From the NCBI RefSeq assembly GCF_003945765.1, contig NZ_CP027712.1, forward strand, positions 4,464,001 to 4,528,000: a stretch of DNA of 64,000 nucleotides, written 5' to 3'. Position 1 is the stretch's first letter; each line of letters begins with the position of its first letter. Below, piece after piece: positions 62,784-64,000 of the stretch. The stretch is from Pseudomonas chlororaphis subsp. chlororaphis. GTDB lineage: Bacteria > Pseudomonadota > Gammaproteobacteria > Pseudomonadales > Pseudomonadaceae. Both the position numbers and the translations under genes were made by a program. The notes below the pieces were generated by a model. That model searched no databases and was not told where the DNA came from. It saw only the letters and a list, made by a program, of their open reading frames with translations.

Positions 62784-64000
62784 TCAAATACGGAACTGCC
62801 CCACCAGCTTGCCCAGGCGCTGGCCGAGGTCGGCCAGGCTGCGTGAGGTCTGGGCGCCGAGCTGGGTTTCGTCGGCGACGCTGTCCACCGCCACCGCGAT
62901 CTGGTGCACGCTGCGGTTGATCTCCTCGGCCACCGCGGTCTGTTCTTCCGCGGCGCTGGCGATCTGCGCGTTCATCGAGTTGATGGTGCCGATCAGTTGC
63001 GCCATGGCATCCAGCGAAGCCCCCGCCTCGTTGGCCTGGTGCGAGGTGCCGTCGCCGGCATCGCTGGAGCGGCGCATGGCCTCCACGGCGGTGCGCGTGC
63101 CCTGTTGCAGGCGGTCGATCATGCCCTGGATTTCCTGGGTGCTCTGCTGGGTGCGGCTGGCCAGCGCCCTGACCTCGTCGGCCACCACCGCGAAGCCACG
63201 CCCGGCCTCACCGGCCCGCGCCGCTTCGATGGCGGCGTTGAGGGCCAGCAGATTGGTCTGCTCGGCAATGGAACGGATCACGTCGAGCACGCTGACAATC
63301 GACGCTACGTCCTTCTGCAGGCTGTCCAGGGAGGTGCCGCTGCTGCGGATATCGCTGACCAGCGCGTGAATCTGCTGGATGCTGCCATCCACCACGCGCT
63401 TGGCCGCCTGGCCTTCCTCGTCGGTCTGCTGCGCCGCCACGGCCGCGCCCTGGGCACTGCGCGCCACTTCCTGGGCCGCCGACGACATTTGATTGATCGC
63501 CGTGGCCACCTGATCGGTCTCGTGACGCTGGCGCTCCATGGCCTGCTCGGAACGCTGGGCCTGTTCGGACACCTGGGTCACCAGGCCGGTCAGTTGGCCG
63601 GTCATCTCGGTGATCTGCCGCACCAGGCCGTGGATCTTGTCGACGAAACGGTTGAAGGAACTGGCCAGGTCGCCCAGCTCGTCCTGGCTGGTGATGGCCA
63701 GGCGGCGGGTCAGGTCGCCTTCGCCGGCGGCGATATCGTCGAGGTTGAGCTTCATCAGGTTCAGCGGCCGCAGGATGGTATTGGCCACCAGCAGGCCGAT
63801 GGCGGCGATCACCAGCAGCACCACCACGGCGATGCCGATGATGCTCAGGACCATGCCCCGCATGCGCTGGTTGACGCTGGCCTCGACCTCGGCCACCTGG
63901 GCGTCGATACCGTCCAGGTTCACCGAGGAGCCGACAATCAGGTCCCACTTGGGCAGGTATTCGGTGTACCCCAGTTTCGGCACCAGCACGTCGCTGCCCG
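62784..64000 (-). CDS. Methyl-accepting chemotaxis protein (5' end outside window)
   Basis: The 3' part of a chemoreceptor, open to the window edge on its 5' side. Visible in order are the end of a periplasmic Cache-type sensor ([23 protein letters not shown]), a membrane helix (about 50-72 of the visible part), a HAMP domain ([22 protein letters not shown]) and the long MCP signalling hairpin with tip [28 protein letters not shown] motif (here [19 protein letters not shown]). It binds a small ligand such as an organic acid or amino acid and signals to CheA. Ligand cannot be read from this part. Confidence 0.93.
   Translation of the reverse strand, partial: GSDVLVPKLGYTEYLPKWDLIVGSSVNLDGIDAQVAEVEASVNQRMRGMVLSIIGIAVVVLLVIAAIGLLVANTILRPLNLMKLNLDDIAAGEGDLTRRLAITSQDELGDLASSFNRFVDKIHGLVRQITEMTGQLTGLVTQVSEQAQRSEQAMERQRHETDQVATAINQMSSAAQEVARSAQGAAVAAQQTDEEGQAAKRVVDGSIQQIHALVSDIRSSGTSLDSLQKDVASIVSVLDVIRSIAEQTNLLALNAAIEAARAGEAGRGFAVVADEVRALASRTQQSTQEIQGMIDRLQQGTRTAVEAMRRSSDAGDGTSHQANEAGASLDAMAQLIGTINSMNAQIASAAEEQTAVAEEINRSVHQIAVAVDSVADETQLGAQTSRSLADLGQRLGKLVGQFRI

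Overview
The window is a GC-rich chromosomal segment from a fluorescent-group Pseudomonas (the P. fluorescens / P. protegens / P. chlororaphis kind). This rests on a PrrF iron-responsive sRNA behind a Fur box, the tig-clpP-clpX-lon-hupB-ppiD block next to folD and Arg/His/Leu tRNAs, the end of a leucine-degradation carboxylase gene (liuD), abundant Pseudomonas-type REP/REPIN hairpins, and protein families typical of the genus (DUF3077, AI-2E exporter, NhaR, SdhL). I see no prophage, integrase, transposase, plasmid gene or CRISPR array. It reads as ordinary chromosome with small accessory modules.

Layout. 1-4.2 kb: 3' end of liuD, an S24-type repressor without its catalytic serine divergent from a DUF3077 gene with twin operators, the prrF sRNA, and an M14 carboxypeptidase. 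4.2-9.3 kb: an HxlR regulator with mirrored operators divergent from an MFS pump, then a cytochrome b561/catalase-like pair divergent from an ECF sigma/anti-sigma pair, with matching ECF promoters on both strands. 9.3-15.8 kb: a Csu-type chaperone-usher pilus operon with four small subunits, chaperone, usher and tip adhesin. 16-19.5 kb: a ZapE-like ATPase, an LRR-protein kinase and a YebC-family protein. 19.8-22.9 kb: 2-aminoethylphosphonate degradation (LysR, phnW, phnX). 23-32.6 kb: cytochrome b561, a D-cysteine desulfhydrase-like enzyme, fadH, a nitrilase-fold protein lacking its catalytic cysteine, an AraC regulator, a 28-residue protein, a DUF2242 lipoprotein, and a LysR/MFS pair. 32.6-43 kb: the proteostasis core, a decayed tRNA-Asp-like sequence, a tRNA cluster and folD. 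43-57 kb: mixed housekeeping and small envelope proteins (pbpG, a C39-like lipoprotein, terC, nhaR, sstT, DUF1993, yceH, cupin, sdhL, AI-2E exporter, trhP). 57.4-62.6 kb: a polar amino-acid ABC transporter operon enclosing an AstE/aspartoacylase-like deacylase and ending in an RpiR regulator. It finishes with a chemoreceptor gene cut by the window edge.

The most interesting items are (1) the mirrored ECF promoter pair wiring a sigma factor to a catalase-like/b561 redox pair; (2) several enzyme-fold proteins without catalytic residues (S24 repressor, nitrilase-like, C39-like); (3) inverted twin operators in front of the HxlR and S24 regulators; (4) the LRR-kinase; (5) the transporter/deacylase/RpiR operon for an unknown, probably N-acylated, amino acid; and (6) the degenerate tRNA-Asp between hupB and ppiD. 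No wholly new multi-gene system is certain. All functional calls come from reading the sequence, without database searches.
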